NCBI GenBank assembly: GCA_964017145.1
Contig: OZ024840.1
Span: 4,961,401-5,025,400 of the forward strand
Direction of reading: 5' to 3'
DNA: 64,000 nt
Origin: Agrocybe praecox
Lineage: Eukaryota; Basidiomycota; Agaricomycetes; Agaricales; Agrocybaceae
In this document: positions 44,069 through 55,800 of the stretch, piece by piece
How positions within the stretch are numbered: position 1 is the first letter of the stretch
How the letters are laid out: each line of letters starts with the position of its first letter
Program-made: the position numbers and the translations under genes
Notes under the pieces: model-generated
What the model was told of the DNA's origin: nothing
Database searches by the model: none
What the model saw: the letters and a program-made list of their open reading frames with translations, nothing else

Positions 44069-44325
44069 GTGACGAGAGGCAGAGTGGTGTAGAAGGTTGA
44101 GCGTAGGTACGGAATGAATGAGTGTTCAAGTCAAGTGCCTATTGAGGAAATCGAACTTCGGCGCGCTTCCGAATTAGAAACAAATTTACGGCTCACTGCA
44201 TCGATACGATATTCTTTAAATTGCACGGACAGAGAGATACAGTGTATACAATTTGATATATCACATTTTTTCAAGGAGAGATGGACTGTGGTGAAGAGAA
44301 ATAAAATAAAATCGAGTTGACGCGC

Positions 44326-44340
44326 GCACGAAATCACCAC
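44326..44340 (-). promoter_or_regulatory. Conserved GTGGTGATTTCGTGC motif (element F)
   Basis: Located 70 bp downstream of the TET stop and about 260 bp upstream of the small-gene start, in sense orientation for the latter. It matches 18253-18270 exactly over 15 nt. Confidence 0.5.
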
Positions 44341-44409
44341 GGAAGAAAAGGGCTATATTTATCCGGCTAACTACCAAGGTACGTGCTCATGCATACAAAA
44401 TTTATATTG

Positions 44410-45729
44410 TTAAGAGAGCCCTGAAGATTTAAGTGGGATAATGGGGAGGAGAGAAAGTCCGTGCACCCAACGCTGCGCCTCCTTTTCCTGCACATCTTGT
44501 AAGAGCTCGGGAGTGAATTGGCTATAGTATTCGAGAGCTGTCTTGCAGTCGTGTTCGACCCATCTGAAGATGCCTCCGGCTGTGTATTGAGCGAACGAGT
44601 GTCGTGTTTCGTGTGGGGGAATTGAGGCGTTGGAATGCGTTACAACAGAAGACGTGATCAAAATGGTTGAGCCGGGAGGAAATTCGATGGTGAGGCGACA
44701 CTCCCACAAGATGAGGTGGCCACCCCGTGATGGGTCGTAGTTTCCGAGAGCTGTGATGGCACACAATCCGTATGGCAAATCTCCGAAGTCTTTGTGTTTG
44801 AAACATATGGTTTGAGGGCCGAAATTGTAGGTGAAGGCGGACATAATGCTGTTATCAAAGATTCGCTCGAGTTCTGGGTGCGCATCGTGTAGTTTACGCG
44901 AGGTTTGTACATAGTGGGTGTGGAGTTTGGGGGTCCATGTTGCTACTGTTGCTGTTAAATTAAAGGGAGGAAATTAATTAGCAAAGAAAATTTATAATCC
45001 AGATAAACACATACCTGAAACGAAACCTGCCAGTCTCTTGAAAATAGGCATTTCCTTTAGAACCACAAAACCCGGTTTTTCTTTTATCTCCTCAATGGCG
45101 TATGTTGCCTTCGTGCGGGGGCCATCGTCCTTACCGATGAACGCTGTGTTGGTGACTTGGCTAGTGTTGAAGTCAAGTGGGCAGGGGATCGGTTTAGCGT
45201 TGTTGACAAAACGCATGAGTACGTCTTCTTGAGCCATGTATTCGCCTATTTTTTCTTCTGCTTTCTTGCCCTGCTTTCTTCTCTTCCGGGCAGCGCGGCT
45301 ATGCTCCTTGGTTTTTTGCTTCCGTTTTGCGCTTTTATTACTAGATTGGGTCGGGTTTTCTCCATGTGTGGTAAGTGGCGTAATAATTGGTGACTGACGG
45401 CGCGTTGGATGAACCTCGTTTACAGAGGTTGTTGGCAAAGGTGGTGGGAGACAAACACTATCCATGCCGTCCTGGGGGTCTTCGCCGATAGACGACATGG
45501 GTGATAAACTGAAGTAAATGGGGTCAAGTTCCTCATCGATGGTAGCCAGGGTTGGGAGGGGCGGTGGGAGATGAAGTGTGTCGACACCATCTTCATCTTC
45601 ATCGATAGAGGAAACAGGTGACAAGCTAAAGAGTATGGGGTCGAGTTCGTTATTATCTTTGAGTAAACTGGCAGCGGTGAGTAAAGAAGTGAAATAAAAT
45701 TTGGGGTCGAACGATGTTTGGATTTCCAT
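44410..45729 (-). CDS. TET/JBP-type 2OG-Fe(II) dioxygenase (element F, internally shortened)
   Basis: Exon 1 (ATG 45729, or in-frame 45816) encodes MEIQTSFDPKFYF, acidic Ser/Pro repeats, a basic RKRRKQGKK cluster and DDGPRTKATYAIEEI. It ends FKRLAGFVSG at about 45015. Exon 2 (about 44954-44410) has the catalytic core FKHKDFGDLPYG (HxD), GGHLILWEC, FPPGSTILITSSVVTHSN (distal His), HETRHSFAQYTAGGIFRW (Arg) and a stop at 44410. All metal and 2OG ligands are present. However, about 90 residues present in the E and A/D copies (LLAG...RRG...SHGxGQxRPxNL) are missing between AIEEI and FKRLAGF. Activity is therefore uncertain. Expected role: nuclear 5-methylcytosine oxidation. Confidence 0.85.
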
Positions 45730-46012
45730 ATCAAAAAGATGGACGAGGAAGGAATTGGGTGAGCCAAGAGATTTGAGACTAGTAGCAGAAGAGGGAGTTC
45801 CCGGGCTTGAGCGCACCAGTCTCCTGCGTCGAGTTCAACAGTAAGTTTAAGAACAAGAATCAAATCTGACGAATTGGAAATCCTTACTCTATCTGGAATT
45901 ACTAATTCCAGACATCATGTGATCGTTCCCCATTATCTATTTATAATTTATATGTACAAATATGGTAGTATGTGTTTCCTTTGTATTTCCCCTCTGCGTT
46001 ATATTCACGAAA
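45730..46012. promoter_or_regulatory. Divergent TET/KDZ promoter region (element F)
   Basis: The dioxygenase (-) and transposase (+) start codons face away from each other across about 280 bp. The same arrangement exists in E (52391-52868). It probably co-regulates the two genes. No specific box is assigned. Confidence 0.5.
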
Positions 46013-49000
46013 ATGTCCACACGAGCAAGAAAGAAAGCTAAAAAAGCAACCAGCCAGGCATATCACGATGAAATCCCGGTATTCGGGTCCTACAATGTTA
46101 TTCACGCAAGTGAAGGAAAGCTACGGCGTGTAGGGAGCACTTTGCTGACAGCTCCAATGGAGCGCGAGCCCGCCTTACCTCCCGATCTTTGGGAAACAAC
46201 CGTCTCTTGGGAGCCACCTGATGATGATACTTTTGCACTCGATCCCACAACGGACCTATACGAAACGACTCTAGGAGGTGAAATAATGGTTGACGCGCCC
46301 GCGGATCTCGGCAAGCTAAAGAAAAAGAGGAAGAGGACTGAAGTCTCGGTTAGTCCATGGTAACTTTTCTTCTTGTCCCAGCTTCTCAACTTACGCTCCT
46401 TTTTAGAAACGCCCGCATGTTGTGTGGAAGAAGCAGTATCGTCAAACATATTTGGACGAACTTCTGCGTTGGTCTGGTCGAGGCGACTTCGCCACTGCGC
46501 AACACTGTCCCGACTGTGTTTCTCGGCAAAAAAATCCCCCAGGTTCACCCATCTATCGTTGCGAAGATTGCTTTATTCCCGACATGTGCTGTGCTGCATG
46601 CTGTCTGAAGCGTCATAGACAGCTTCCTTTCCATCGTATCAAGGTACTGTTTTACTAAATTTCTATGCTAGACTGACTTACATGTTCCATTTTCACCTAG
46701 AAATGGAATGGGACTCACTTCGAAGTTGTAACGCTCAAAGCCCTTGGTTTGAAAATCCAACTTAATCACTCTGGATTGAGTTGCGAGAATCCCATTCCAT
46801 GTCACTCAAAGCTTCTCATTTTACACACGAACGGAATACACGAGGTTTCTATCCAATATTGCGCATGTACTCGATATATACCATACCACTTACAACTACT
46901 TCGCCGACGCATCTATCCCGCAACGCAACTCAATCCGAAAGCGTGTGCGACATTTGAATTACTAGATCAGCTCCACAAATATGTGCTTACCACTAAGGCG
47001 TCAACGTATGACTTCTATCGCGGTCTGGAGAAGATGACCGACAGCACTGGTCTCCACCCCCAACGCTCACGATACCGAGCTCTATTTCGCATGATAATGC
47101 AGTGGCGCCATTTGAAGATGTTGAAATGGGCGGGTTGCGCTCATGATCCTTCTGGGGTTGATGGAACCAAACCCGGCGAGCTAGCTGTCAGGTGCCCTTC
47201 ATGCCCTTATCCTGGCATTAACCTGGTAGAAGGATGGGATAGCGTACCCGATGGCATGAAGTAAGTTCTAAATTTTGGGGTTATTCTTATGTCCGTTACT
47301 CATTATTATGGGCAGGTTTCTTTATATGGTTATCATTTGCATGGATGCGAACTTTCGTTTGAAAAACCAATTCGTTTCAAATTACTCGCAAGATCCTGGC
47401 CTGGGTATTGGGTGGGCGTATATGGTGCCACGCCAGCCGTATGAAGACTATGTTTTAAGTAGGGCAGACGATGAAGACGTACGTACATATCAATTTTATC
47501 AGATTTTTTATTGACATTGCCAACAGATAAGTACCTGTGTCGGGTTTCAAGCACTCGCAAAAGCGAATACTAAATTTTCAAGGGGTCTACGATACACCGG
47601 TGTCAATATGACCGTGTGTGGTCGCTCGGAAATGATACTTCCAGTCGGCGTGGGGAACTTGCATAAGGGAGAAAGGTATGTCGCGTTCTGCACCTTATCA
47701 CTAAATATCATTCATTTTTATATAGATACGCTAATATGGACTACATATTCGGTTCGGCCTTACAAGGAGTTCTGGTTTCCCTCGTCTTGATCAGCTATGA
47801 CGTGGCCTGCCAATGGTTTACGAATCTATTCAAACGAATCGAACAACATTGGCCCGAGGAAATCAAGCCCCGACCAGATATCGTGGTTACGCCAGCTATA
47901 CCGAAACTTCACGAGCCCATGCATCAACGAACAGGGCATCAGGTTTATTCGCTCAACTACATAAACGGCGTTGGGCTTGCTGATTGCGAATGCCCTGAAC
48001 ATGTATGGAGTCCTCATAACGCCTTGGGAAACTCGACAAAGACACAAGCTCCTGGCTCAAGACATGACGTCTTGGATGACCACTTTGGATTTTGGAACTG
48101 GCAGAAGTATATTGGGCAGGGACGAACGCTAGCACGTCGTTATCGAGCAGCAGTGGCGGATAGGAACCTACTTACTGAAAGTCATCGAGGCTTGACTTCA
48201 ACTCTGCGACAAGAAACCGTACTTGAGTGGAAGAAAAAATGTGTACAGTGAGAATCTGCCCCTTTCCCCAAGAACACGTTCAACCCTTGTCACACGGATG
48301 GCGAATGTAAGTCACTTTTCTTTTCTTGTTATGACCAATTTGACATATTCTCTATCTAGGCATGTCTGAAACCTCTGTGAGGAAGGAGCTTGCCGACGAA
48401 GAGAAACACATCGTCGACTCGGGGGCACCACAAGTTCACCGGACGTCTGCACCTGCCTTTATACTCATGGCCCTTGATCTCGAAAACTCACAGTAAGTTC
48501 TGATTTACTTTATTCTACTCTGTTCCAAAAGTTTGTACTGATAAATACGTTAAGACGTCGCCTCCATCGAATCATCAAGGACCCTCTCTCCTCCTCCACA
48601 TTGCGAAAGGAAGGTTCGATCACCGAGCAATGGAATACGCTACGAAACCGTATTCGGGCTTGGGAACAACTCCTGCTAATCTACATGCCCGGGTTACTTC
48701 AATATCAAAATGACTGCTCTCGCTCTACAACTGCGAACATATTCGTCCCGAAATCCGACAACGCAGAGGATGCAATCGTCATCCTTCCTTCTCATATCCC
48801 CATGTCCGTGAGAGCATCAATTTGCCACCCTTCGTTGCCAGCAATAGAGGCCAAAATGCGCACTGCTCAGTGCAGCGACGCATTGGATGAGTTGCGAAGA
48901 ACGCTTAGACTGAAGCAGCATATGATCTTATTCAAGAACCGCAATGTACGGGGACAGTGCGAGGGCACCCGATCTAGGGCTTTAATAGATGCTGTGCACC

Positions 49001-49794
49001 TTCGAGCCCGTCGAGCCGTCGACAAATACCGCGTTGCAAGGGAGGCAAAGATGAACCTCGAAGGACCTGGCGACTGGGAGAAAGTTTATCGACCCCTTCT
49101 TGATGGCGATATTCGAAGCTACGAAGACCCTACAAAGCTTCCAAAGAAGGTTGGCCGCCCAGGAACGCTTGAGGATGGACAAGTCGAGAGTTCTGTCACA
49201 AATGAAGAAGAAAATGAATTCACACTCTTTGATGAGCCTCGATCTCGTCGGGACGGCACAGGCGAAACCAGGAGAACAATTTCGTGGATTTGGATGACAC
49301 CCGGGGCGATAGATGCTGAGGAGGAGAAGGACGACATCGTACTTTCTGAATGGGCAAAGAGTAGGGCTCGTGCGTGCAGAGCGAAAGACGAGGTTTTACT
49401 GCTGAAAGAAGAAATGCGCCGAGTTCTTGCCTATCTTCGTTGGAAGGCCCAATGGTGGAGAAACAAGATAAAAAACAACACTGGGCTATTGTCACGACAG
49501 TTGGAAGGTCTCAATGCGTACGCGGAAAGGCAAGCCAAGATTCAAGAGTCTCTCGCAGAGACTTTCCTTGCCCAATGGAAGAAGTCACTCGAAACCTCAC
49601 AGGACGATCGCGATACAGCCGGTCCATCACAAACTCATACGACACCAGAAGACGACGAGGAGGAGGATGACGACGACGAGAACGACGACGAGCTCGGAGA
49701 GGGAGATTACGACGATGAATGCACCTCCGCTCGCCTAGAGCAACAATCCCTGGGTATCGATGACTATGATATGGACAACACCCCCCTTGAGTAG
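46013..49794 (+). pseudogene. CxC2-class KDZ transposase (element F, near-intact, one nonsense codon)
   Basis: Eight exons: 46013-46349, about 46409-46643, 46702-47262, 47317-47478, 47525-47676, 47727-48308, 48360-48494 and 48554-49794, for about 1,130 residues. Exon 2 holds the CxC2 zinc cluster (CPDC...CEDC...CCAACC..RH). The RNase H-fold DDE triad is visible: ICMDANF, ISYDVACQW and DCECPEHVW. The third motif has Cys where other copies have Gly, but Glu is kept. The C-terminal half is helical (TEQWNTLRNRIRAWE, GETRRTISWIW, EEMRRVLAYL, WWRNK) with an acidic tail. A TGA at 48249-48251 replaces Trp in the CVEWEE-type segment. Otherwise it is full length. Confidence 0.9.
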
Positions 49795-50133
49795 ATACCT
49801 CGCCTGTTCCTTTTCTCTTCTCGTTTATATTTGCATAGTTTCTCAGTGGCTTAGTGTTGATTTTGCATATCAGAAAATTTTCTTGATTCCCCCTTTTTGA
49901 GTCCTTATTTGTTGCTATATTTTGAAGCGCAGAAAATAGTACATATACATAAACGTACAAAACATAATTATAGCGCTGTTGTTATTCTACGTCATAGGAA
50001 AGAGAATAAATTTAGGTACCATCCGCAATGTCATAGGGGTGATGTCATTAATGGGCGTGTTCTAGACCCAGCTAAACTTGGAGTAATGACTAATTCTTAT
50101 GACGTGAGAAATGTAGGCCACCTAATTATATGC

Positions 50134-50510
50134 GTCAACTAAATATAGTGCAACGCCTGCAACGGAATATTTTTAAACGTCATCCAAAGTAATCATTTGC
50201 CATCCATCCCGTCCCGTCCTATTTTAAGGGCGCAAAGGGCGCCAAATATTTGGAAAATATTCATAGAACACAAATGGGCCATTTGACGCCCATGCTAACC
50301 ACTACTACGCCTACAGAGCTTAATTACATGCTGCTCGCCTCGAAATCAGTGTTGTTTGTCTATGTTTACCAAGGGCATCTGCTTTCGGAGTATTGATGGC
50401 CTGCGGCACACTGAAAACATGTTGCCAGATGGGCAGTTGCCTACCGTGATGTATCAATGGAACAGCATATTGCTGGATTTGATACATGAATTTGCCAGAC
50501 AAGGCTGCGA
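50134..50510 (+). repeat. Right inverted subterminal module of F
   Basis: Inverted copy of 37595-37985, with the ccatcccgtcccgtcc and gcgcaaagggcgcc core, gtgatgtatcaatgg and ttgatacatg sites. It starts 340 bp after the KDZ stop. Confidence 0.85.
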
Positions 50511-51060
50511 CGACACGCACGTCAGCGACAACGACGACGACGGCACGGCGACGGTGACGACGACGACACGAGCGACGACGACGACACGAGCGATGACGAC
50601 GACATGAGCGACGGGGCAACGACACGAGCGACGGGGCAACGACGGTGACGACAACGCCAACGACGAACGCCAGCAAACGAGGCGGCGGCCTTGGGGGCAA
50701 GGGCGTGACGTGGCGAGGTGAGGGGCGGGGCATTTAGGACGATGACCAGGTGAGTACCCCTCAGTTTTCTTGCTCCCCGCCCCTGTCCATAGGCTAGGCC
50801 TCTATCCCTCCTCTCCCATCCCCTTCCTCCTCCCCACCCACTTCCCTTCTCTTCCCTATCCCCTCCCATCTCCTCTTCCCTCTATCCTCCCCTTTCCATA
50901 CTCCCTTCCCCCCTTTTTCTCCAATTAAAAATAAGTATATAAGTATATAAACATCATGTATATTATGCATTTTCTTAATTAATTGATTTTCGCTTTTTTA
51001 TATGTTTTTTTGTGTGATTCCTATGTTTTTGGTGAATGTTATGTTTTTTTAAACATAAGT
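50511..51060. repeat. Microsatellite, C-rich and AT-rich spacer of F, right side
   Basis: ACG-type degenerate repeats (50510-50670) give way to a C/T-rich block (50750-50930) and then AT-rich sequence. No gene is supported. Confidence 0.55.
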
Positions 51061-51089
51061 AACATTGCATAAAACATGCAAACAGCAAG

Positions 51090-51248
51090 TTTCCACTAAG
51101 TTGCACAGGATTCTGGATGGAGTCCAGGTCAGAAACACTTGGTAATGGTCAGTTCTGCTCAGACTCAGTCAGTTCTGCTCAGACTCAGTCAGACCCACTT
51201 GTTTCTGACCAGTACCACTTGGTAGGCGTGGGGCAGAGTAAAGTACTG
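51090..51248 (-). repeat. Right terminal inverted repeat and subterminal repeats of F
   Basis: The outer 45 bp (51204-51248) pair with the left end. Inside them a 20-bp unit containing TCTGCTCAGACT occurs twice in tandem (51150-51189). Related CAGAAACA.TTGGTA copies flank it. Confidence 0.75.
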
Positions 51249-52390
51249 GAACGAGGTGATGGCGCACCAACCATAGGGAAGGTTACCGAAGTCTTTATGC
51301 TTAAAACAAACAGTCTGGGGACCAAAGTTGTAGGTGTAGGCAGAGAACAAGGCGCCGTCAAATAAGCATTCTAAATCAGGGGAGTTGGCGTGCAATTTAC
51401 CCAGCTTCTCTGCATAGTGTTGATGCAGGAGTGGGGCCCAGGTTGCAACGGCAGCTAGAAGGTGATGGATGAGGTAGATATTGCGCGGGTGCACAAATTG
51501 CGCACCTGTGACAAACCCTGCCAATCGTCTAAACACCCGCATCCCATTCAACTCCTTCAAGACCTCCTCGTTGGATCCTGTATGGTGTAGGTTAGAAGGC
51601 CGCCCCTGTCCACCTCCATGAGATACCCCGCAACTCAAAGCCACAAAATCGCCGCGTCGGGGTACCTTTGCATTCACCTTGGGTTTTGGAACATGGCAGC
51701 GGTGACACTTTTGCTCTAACGCATCCGCAGCCTCATTCTGCATTTGAATCCAAGTTGGATCATCCGGCCGGCCTGCAAGTAGTGCTATCATACGGTGTGT
51801 TTTGTCAACGATAGGCTTCGCTTTTCTAGTAGAGAAAAATTAGATAGGAATTGATCGTAGGGGGACATGGACAATTACATGCTGTCCCATTTCTGGAGAG
51901 TAAAATGCAACGTCTCAACGACGTGCTCTAGCGTAAGCTTCTGGGTTGACCTGGGTTCATCGTCTTTACCCAGAAAGCCCGTGCTTGCCACTTTGACGCC
52001 CCCCAGGTCCATTTCGCAAGGTACCAGTTCGGCTGGGCGAACATAGCGGTTCATCGTCTCCTCCCTGACTTCGTAGTGGACGTAGGGTGCGTTTTGTCTC
52101 TCCTCTATTCTTCTCCTCTTCCTATTAGCCTTGCTACACTCCCTATTGCGTTGGCGCTTTCTACTTTTGCCTGGATTTTTGAGGTCTGAAGGCGATGTCA
52201 TAACCAATGGAGGCGGCGGTGGGAGTTCAAGTTCAGGGGGGTCGTTGTCGTCTGCACTGGATGTGGCTGAGGAAAGAGGGAAGAGACTGAAGAGGTCGGG
52301 TTGACGTTCATTGTGATCCTGGAGGGACGCTGCGTCGGCAAGAAGGTGAAAAAAGCTGAAATCGGGGTTGGCAGGCATGATTTTAGCCAT
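51249..52390 (-). pseudogene. TET/JBP dioxygenase of element E, 5' part (split by F)
   Basis: From ATG 52390, exon 1 has MAKIMPANPDFSFF, acidic Ser/Pro regions, basic RKRQRNR and RKRRRIEER, and LPCEM-like VPCEMDL. Exon 2 (about 51837-51505) carries KPIVDKTHRMIALLAGRPDDP, RRGDFVALSCGVSHGGGQGRPSNL and FRRLAGFVTG. Exon 3 (about 51453 onward) reaches FKHKDFGNLPYGWCAITSF (HxD) and stops at the F junction. No in-frame stop precedes the junction, so E apparently had an intact TET when F inserted. The 3' part is at 36227-36561. Confidence 0.9.
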
Positions 52391-52414
52391 AGTGAAGTAA
52401 GATGGAGGTCGTCG

Positions 52415-52690
52415 GTGTCCAAGGGGGTATTCCGCGTCGGACAGCAGCTATGAGAGGTTGCCGGGCTCGATCACCATGCTCGAAACCTCTTTGGACGCAT
52501 GATACTTGAGAGAAAAGGATGCACAAAAGAGAGAGGAATGAAAAGCGGAGGATGTGAGTCGTTCAGGTGTCCAAGGGGATATCCCGCATCGGACAACAGC
52601 TATAAGAGGTTACCGGGCTCGATCACCGTGCTCAAAACCCCTTTGGATGCGTGATACTTGGAGGAAAAGGATGAACAAAAGAAAGAAAAA
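52415..52690 (+). repeat. 152-bp tandem duplication in the TET/KDZ divergent region of E
   Basis: gtgtccaaggggg at 52415 and again at 52567 begin two units that share ccgcrtcgga, agctat.agaggtt, ccgggctcgatcacc and gatactt.gagaaaaggatg. The second unit is slightly shorter at its end. It lies upstream of the TET start, and the rest of 52391-52868 is non-coding. Confidence 0.75.
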
Positions 52691-52868
52691 AGAAAAGCAG
52701 GGAGGTGTATTACCAGAATTGCGAATCATAGATATTGAGTGTTAAAATGTTAACCTTTTTAGGCAGAGTTCAGAATCATGTGACCTACCGAAGTACTCTG
52801 ACGTCTTCCGTGTTAGCTATGTTAACCTTGGCCTTGCCATTCACTTTCTCCAACTCATTTAAAATTCC

Positions 52869-55800
52869 ATGTCCAATACAAGACCAAAGAAAAAACAATG
52901 ACCCAACAGCGTTTATCGCGACCCCGCACCCATTTTTGACGAGTACACTATCATCCATGCAAGCGAAGGTCGCTTAAGAAGAGTAGGAAACAAAAATACC
53001 TTCCTCACTGCTCCAAAAATATGGGTGCAGCAAATAGCTTCAGGTCAGTGGGAATCGACCGCTTTATGGGTGCCTCAAGATGATGAACAATACACATTGG
53101 ATCCGTCGGGTGAATTGTACGAAGAAGCTTTGGAACAGGACGTCACGACACCGCTTCCTGCAGTGGCCGAAAAGGAGAAAAAGCCCAGGAAACGAAGTCA
53201 GGTGGAGGTAAGATTTATAGAAGCTATTAATCAAATGTAATGCTTACTTATGAGCCTCTGAATTTCTCCCTCACAGATAAGACCTCATGTTGCCTGGACA
53301 AATCAATATTGTCAGACCTATTTGGATGAACTTGTCCGATGGGATGGCCGAGGCGATTTCACTCTGGGCAAGTGCTGCCCCGATTGCATTGCCCGCAAAG
53401 TGGAAGTTCCAGGACCTTGTGAATACCGCTGTGATTCATGCACAGTACCTGATCTTACTTGTGCCTCGTGCTGCATAAGGCGACACCGAAATTCTCCCTT
53501 TCATACCATCAAGGTACGCAGTGCAGCTGTTGCTTCAACTAAATCCCTCTAACACAGCGCAGAAATGGGCAGATAACCGCTTTGTCAATGTTATGCTAGG
53601 GTCGCTCGGGCTCAAGATACAATTAAACCACTCCGGCATGCATTGTGACAACCCAACTCCATGCCATTCCCGCCTCCTTGTCCTCCACACCAACGGCATT
53701 CACAAAATCAATATTCAATATTGTGGATGTACTTGATCCATTCCCTTATATCTTCAACTCCTTCGACGTCGATTTTATCCCGCAACTCAACTCAATATGA
53801 AAACATGTGCTACATTCGAGCTTTTAGACCAACTTCACAAGTATTCCCTTACCACCAAATCATTGACCTACGACTTCTATCGTGGCCTGGAGATCATGAC
53901 TGACAGCACAGGTCTGAATAGACCAAGATCTCGATACCGTCCCCTGCTCTGTATGGCGCCACCTCAAAATGTTGAAGCGAGCGGGACGTGCTTACGACCC
54001 ATCTGGTGCTACCGGGACGTGAGAGGGTGAGCTCGCCGTCTTATGCCCATCTTGTCCACGACCTGGGGTGAACTTACCCATTGGGTGGGAGAACGCTCCC
54101 GATAGTTTAAAGTGAGTTCCTTTTGATTCTGTACAGAAAGGTACCCTACAATGTTTTCATCTCAGGTACCTCTACACGGCTATCCTCTGCATGGACGCAA
54201 ATTTTAGGCTGAAGAATCAACTCGTATCAAACTATTCGCAGGACCTGGGTCTCGGAATTGGGTGGGGGTATATGGTCCCTAGATTACCATACGAAGCCTA
54301 CGTTTTGAGTCGAGCAGATGACAAAGATGTATGTTATGACCTGTCCCTTCTACTTGTGCGTACTTAATCCTGACCTTCAAATTTCTGGTAGATCAGTACG
54401 TGCATCGGCTTCCAGGAGTTAGCCAAAGCAAACACCAAGTTCTCCCAAGGCCTTCGGTACACAGGAGTGAATATGACTGTCTGCGGATGATCAGAGATGA
54501 TCATGCCTGTTGGGGTGAGGAATCTTCATAAAGGAGAAAGGTGCATAAATTCTATGTTTGAATTCCTTTATAGTACCAGTACATATTGAAACTTGCTTCA
54601 GATACACGAACATGGACTACATATTTGGCTCTGCATTGCAGAACATCCTCGTTCCTCTAGTGCTCATTAGCTACGACATAGCATGCCAGTGGTTTATCAA
54701 TCTGTTCAAGAGGATTGATTCCCACTGGCCCGATCACATCAAACCGACGGTCCAGACGAATATTAAACCAGCAATCCCCAAGCTCCACAAACCAATGCAC
54801 CGCACCTCAAACCATCAAATGTACTCACTCAACTTCATTCCGGGGGTTGGTCTCACAGATGGAGAATGCCCGGAGCGTGTTTGGAGCCCACACAACGCTC
54901 TTGGAAACTTGACAAAGAACCAAAGCCCTGGCTCTCGGCACGACGTGCTCGACGACCACTTTGGGTTCTGGAATTGGCAGAAGTACATTGGTCAAGGCGA
55001 TACGCTTCTGCGCCGCTATCGTCGTGCGGTGGCCGAACGGAACACACAGGTTGAGGGCCATAGAAGCCTTACATCAACTCTTCGAGACGGCACTGCAAAA
55101 GTTTGGGAGAAACTGTGTGTCGAGTGGGAGGAGGATATGTTCCCAAAAACCAAGCCCAATCCGTACCATACCGAATGCGAATGTAAGCTATTACCCCCTT
55201 GACTGAACGACCATTTGATGACATATTTTATAGGTATATCGGAGGCATCGGTTCAAAAAGAATTTGCTGAAGAAGATAAACGCCAGCTGGATGCTGGTTT
55301 TGTTTCATTACACCAGACGACCGCATCTGGCTTTATCATTTTGGCATTAGACCTTGAGCATGCTCAGTAAGTTTCCACAAACATTATAATTTCGAGTCAC
55401 CCGTAGCTAATTTACAATTGAATACATAGACGACGAGTGCAACATCTATCCAAGGATCCTCAAGCCAATTCGACTGCCCGCAAAGAGGGTTCCATAACCG
55501 AGCAGAAAAACACGCTACGCTCTCGCATTCGTGCATGGGAGCCTCTACTTCCTCTCTATATGCCAGGGTGGTTGCAGTTTCAAACAGATTGCAAAAGCTT
55601 GCCCAGCATGGCCAAGTTGTTCGCTCCAACGTCTGGTAATCCGGAGGACTATGTGCTTCCCCTTCCATCAAGAATTCCTGAACCATATCGCACGCGAATC
55701 TGCGCCCCTGGTCTGGCCACAATAGAGGGGAAAATGTGTATAGCCCAGTGCACCGATGCCCTCGATTCTTTAAGGCGAATCCTCAAAGTCAAACAGCGAC

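Larger units (their letters stand above)
36562..51248 (+). mobile_element. Complete five-gene KDZ element F (14,687 bp)
   Basis: The terminal inverted repeats match at about 36 of 45 positions (left 36562-36606, right 51204-51248), sharing CTTTACTCTG, TACCAAG and GGTACTGGTCAGA. An 8-bp duplication flanks them, consistent with the 8-bp duplications reported for Zisupton-like elements. Subterminal TCAG-rich repeats follow, then inverted modules (37595-37985 and 50134-50510). Between them lie the HMG-like, RNase H1-N-like, small basic, TET and KDZ genes. Only two in-frame stops were found in the whole cassette, so this is the youngest copy. Confidence 0.9.

Noticed and set aside
17523..54490. 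Recoding of TGA (for example as a sense codon or selenocysteine) to rescue the interrupted genes
   Set aside because: Genuine gene ends also use TGA, TAG and TAA, stops fall at unrelated Arg/Trp/other positions, and frameshifts accompany them; decay is simpler.
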